Source: an uncultured Bacilli bacterium
Lineage (GTDB): Bacteria > Bacillota_I > Bacilli_A > RF39 > UBA660
NCBI GenBank assembly: GCA_947632255.1
Contig: CANROL010000007.1
Location: 1 to 18,000, forward strand
Length of the DNA: 18,000 bases
Direction: 5' to 3'
Shown one piece after another: positions 16,429 through 18,000 of the stretch. The translations under genes were made by a program, and so were the position numbers. Every line of letters begins with the position of its first letter. Position 1 is the stretch's first letter. The notes beneath the pieces were generated by a model that searched no databases, was not told the DNA's origin, and saw only the letters and a program-made list of their open reading frames with translations.

Positions 16429-16461
16429 AAAAAAAGGAATAAGAATTTAAAACTTATTCCT
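16429..16461 (-). terminator. Intrinsic terminator after the 119-residue unknown gene
   Basis: AGGAATAAG (16435-16443) and CTTATTCCT (16453-16461) are a perfect 9-bp inverted repeat with a 9-nt loop, followed on the minus strand by seven Ts (16429-16435, the last shared with the stem). The stem begins at the final base of the stop codon. Confidence 0.85.
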
Positions 16462-16820
16462 TATATCCACTTAGATAAATCTATTTTACGAGTAGCATCT
16501 AGTTCATATTTTTTAAATAATTCTATTAAACTTTCGACAATAGCTTTAATAATATCGGTAGCATTTTGCTTAATTTTTAAAGTATGCATTTCTTGTCTAA
16601 ATTTTTTACGAAATAAGTAATCCGCGGCATATTTACCCATGATTTGGTCTAATTTAGTAACTTTGGATAATTCTTCTAAGTTATTTATATCAACATTAAA
16701 GATATATTTTTTATAAATACGAACTAATTCTAAAGAAAGAGTATCACCTTCTAGAAAATCGGTACTCATTATTCTTTCAAAATTAGGACAATAATTTAAA
16801 ATTAATTTATTATTTTCCAT
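16461..16820 (-). CDS. Hypothetical protein, 119 residues, soluble, helical
   Basis: No family is recognised. The product has no signal or membrane segment and appears mostly alpha-helical, with an acidic-to-mixed N-terminal half and a Lys/Arg-rich stretch (LFRKKFRQEMHTLKIK, 69-84) before a final amphipathic helix. AAAGGA lies seven bases before the ATG. It is a single-gene transcription unit: a strong sigma-A promoter upstream and a strong intrinsic terminator overlapping its stop. It is divergent from the VanY-like gene, whose promoter shares its -35 region. Good signals at both ends make it a real gene despite the lack of homology recognised here. Confidence 0.75.
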   Translation of the reverse strand: MENNKLILNYCPNFERIMSTDFLEGDTLSLELVRIYKKYIFNVDINNLEELSKVTKLDQIMGKYAADYLFRKKFRQEMHTLKIKQNATDIIKAIVESLIELFKKYELDATRKIDLSKWI

Positions 16821-16851
16821 CTTTTTTTCCTTTACTATTATTTACAATATA

Positions 16852-16880
16852 ATAATAACGCGCAAAAAATAATTTGTCAA
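16852..16880 (-). promoter_or_regulatory. Sigma-A promoter of the 119-residue gene
   Basis: TTGACA (16875-16880), 17 bases, TATTAT (16852-16857) on the minus strand; 11 of 12 consensus positions match. The -35 shares bases with that of the divergent VanY-like gene. Confidence 0.75.
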
Positions 16881-16902
16881 ATAAAAATTTATTGGTTATA
16901 AT
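16874..16902 (+). promoter_or_regulatory. Sigma-A promoter of the VanY-like gene
   Basis: TTGTCA (16874-16879), 17 bases, TATAAT (16897-16902); 11 of 12 consensus positions match. The predicted start near 16909 leaves only about 11 nt before the TTG start, with the ribosome binding site at the very 5' end of the mRNA. Confidence 0.65.
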
Positions 16903-16919
16903 AATAATAGGTGATAATA

Positions 16920-17870
16920 TTGAAGAAATTAAAGTTAAGAAAACAAGTTTGGTTTGTTATGGTGGGGTTAATATTTATTAGTTTAGGAATATATACTGGA
17001 ATAAAAGTATATCAAGATTATCAATATAAGAAAACTAATGAATATAAATTATTACAAGTTGGTTATCAAAAAGAAGATATTAAAAAATTAGAAGAAGTAT
17101 TAGATCAAAGTTATTTAGATAAATTAATGCAAGAAGAAAAAAATGAATTTATCTTAAGTTTAATCCAAGAAAAGTATTTTTTAAAAAGTAATTTAGAAAG
17201 ATATATTAAATATCATGAAGATAATCAAAGTTTTACTAGTACGAAAGTTGTTACAATGGTTAATGTTAATCGTGATTATGATTATTATAGTTATGATATT
17301 GATGTAGATTTGAGTAAAGATTATTTAATACTTACTAATAAATATTATCGTTTAGCTAATGATTATGAGCCAGAGGATTTAGTAGATATTAGTAATAGAT
17401 ATTATTATGGATCTAACCATAAAATAAGAAAAGATGCTTATGAAGCTTTTAAAAATATGTGGGAAGATGCTTATAAAGAAGATATTTATTTAATTATTAA
17501 TTCTAGTTATCGAAATTATGAAAGTCAAGAAAATGTTTATAATGATTATAAAAAACAAAGAGGTGAAGCTTACGCGGATAGTATTGCGGCGAGGGCTGGT
17601 TATTCCGAACATCAAACTGGGCTTTCTTTAGATATATTTAGTAAGGCTAATACTTTAACTTCAAATTTTAGAGGGTCCCCGGCTTATAATTGGTTAACTA
17701 GTAATGCTTATAAATATGGTTTTATTGAAAGATATCCCGAAGGAAAAGAAGAAATAACTGGTTTTAGTGCCGAAGCATGGCATTGGCGCTATGTGGGAGT
17801 TGAGGTCGCAACATATATCCAAGAAAACAATATTACTTTTGATGAATATTATGCTTACTTTTTAGCTTAA
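16920..17870 (+). CDS. D-alanyl-D-alanine carboxypeptidase, VanY/M15B family, membrane-anchored
   Basis: Peptidase M15B enzymes remove the terminal D-Ala from peptidoglycan stem peptides outside the membrane. From the TTG start (316 residues) there is one N-terminal membrane segment (about 10-28) after a basic stretch, then a charged, helical region unique to this protein, then the catalytic domain (about 175-300). Zinc and catalytic motifs are complete: SSYRNYESQ, SEHQTGLSLDI (H231, D238) and EAWHWRYVG (E285, H288). An in-frame GTG at 16911 has no ribosome binding site, whereas AGGTGA (16909-16914) sits five bases before the TTG, which is therefore preferred. A terminator overlaps its last codons. 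General cell-wall trimming is more likely than vancomycin resistance, since no van regulatory or ligase genes adjoin; a role in the spore cortex is possible but unsupported. Confidence 0.9.
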   Translation: MKKLKLRKQVWFVMVGLIFISLGIYTGIKVYQDYQYKKTNEYKLLQVGYQKEDIKKLEEVLDQSYLDKLMQEEKNEFILSLIQEKYFLKSNLERYIKYHEDNQSFTSTKVVTMVNVNRDYDYYSYDIDVDLSKDYLILTNKYYRLANDYEPEDLVDISNRYYYGSNHKIRKDAYEAFKNMWEDAYKEDIYLIINSSYRNYESQENVYNDYKKQRGEAYADSIAARAGYSEHQTGLSLDIFSKANTLTSNFRGSPAYNWLTSNAYKYGFIERYPEGKEEITGFSAEAWHWRYVGVEVATYIQENNITFDEYYAYFLA

Positions 17871-17882
17871 GTAAGCTTTTTT
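17853..17882 (+). terminator. Intrinsic terminator of the VanY-like gene
   Basis: GCTTACTT (17853-17860) and AAGTAAGC (17869-17876) form a perfect 8-bp stem with an 8-nt loop, followed by six Ts (17877-17882). The last codons and the TAA are part of the hairpin. Confidence 0.8.
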
Positions 17883-17889
17883 ATATATG

Positions 17890-17914
17890 AAAAAAGCCCG
17901 AATTAATTGGGACT
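17890..17914 (-). terminator. Probable intrinsic terminator downstream of tRNA-Glu
   Basis: On the minus strand AGTCCC pairs with GGGCT (one bulged T) around an AATTAATTC interior and is followed by six Ts (17890-17895). It is modest in strength but correctly placed, 15 bases past the tRNA 3' end. Confidence 0.5.
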
Positions 17915-17928
17915 TTAAATTGCATTAT

Positions 17929-18000
17929 TGGTGACCAGTACGAGATTCGAACTCGTGAATGCTGCCGTGAAAGGGCAGTGTGTTAAGCCACTTCACCAAC
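17929..18000 (-). tRNA. tRNA-Glu (anticodon UUC), 5' end beyond the window
   Basis: On the minus strand the anticodon stem CTGCC/GGCAG (17974-17978 with 17962-17966) encloses the loop CTTTCAC with anticodon TTC (17969-17971), reading GAA and GAG. The T-arm ACGAG-TTCGAAT-CTCGT, the 3' acceptor strand ACTGGTC, discriminator A and an encoded CCA (17929-17931) are all present. The D-arm follows TG at positions 8-9. Only the last two bases of the 5' acceptor strand are inside the window; about five are missing. It converges on the VanY-like gene. Confidence 0.95.

Overview
The window comes from an AT-rich (low-GC) Bacillota chromosome, most likely an uncultured anaerobic member of class Bacilli of the Erysipelotrichales/RF39 type. 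This placement is inferred from three things. The core genes are Bacillus-like (spoIVA, spoVB, comN, rel, dtd, rnc, smc). There is a large pyruvate:ferredoxin oxidoreductase typical of anaerobes. The genome style is compact: short or overlapping gene junctions, terminators folded into stop codons, and several family members shorter than usual. TGA is never used as a stop in the 13 complete genes (12 TAA, 1 TAG), and all Trp codons seen are TGG.

Layout. 1-1416 (+) is spoIVA, missing only its extreme N-terminus at the window edge. It converges through a bidirectional terminator on a DUF4143-type ATPase (1451-2740, -), whose promoter is embedded in three 23-bp-spaced direct repeats. Upstream of that on the minus strand lie pyruvate:ferredoxin oxidoreductase (2862-6212) and a secreted or membrane-anchored surface protein (6285-7652). 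The surface gene has an elaborate 5' leader: a good sigma-A promoter, a short upstream ORF with its own ribosome binding site, a G10 tract inside that ORF, and two perfect 9-bp hairpins, the second carrying the gene's ribosome binding site in its loop. Next come an unknown soluble protein (7871-8464, -) with a consensus promoter and a 5'-terminal mRNA hairpin, then the tightly packed operon comN-rel-dtd (11404 to 8567, -).

A divergent spoVB (11512-12801, +) overlaps smc tail to tail. rnc-smc form an overlapping minus-strand pair (16381 to 12790). An unknown 119-residue protein (16461-16820, -) and a VanY/M15B D,D-carboxypeptidase (16920-17870, +) diverge from promoters that share one -35 element. 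The window ends with a minus-strand tRNA-Glu(UUC), cut by the window edge.

Functionally the window combines spore-coat and cortex assembly (SpoIVA, SpoVB), cell-wall trimming (VanY-like), stringent response and translation quality control (Rel, Dtd), post-transcriptional control (ComN), chromosome segregation and RNA processing (SMC, RNase III), and anaerobic pyruvate oxidation. The two observations most worth following up are the poly-G/uORF/double-hairpin leader of the surface protein, which looks like a translational phase-variation switch, and the Rel protein, whose hydrolase HD..ED motif is degenerate while its synthetase motifs are intact. No gene-free stretch exceeds 300 bases; the longest (7653-7870) is annotated in detail.
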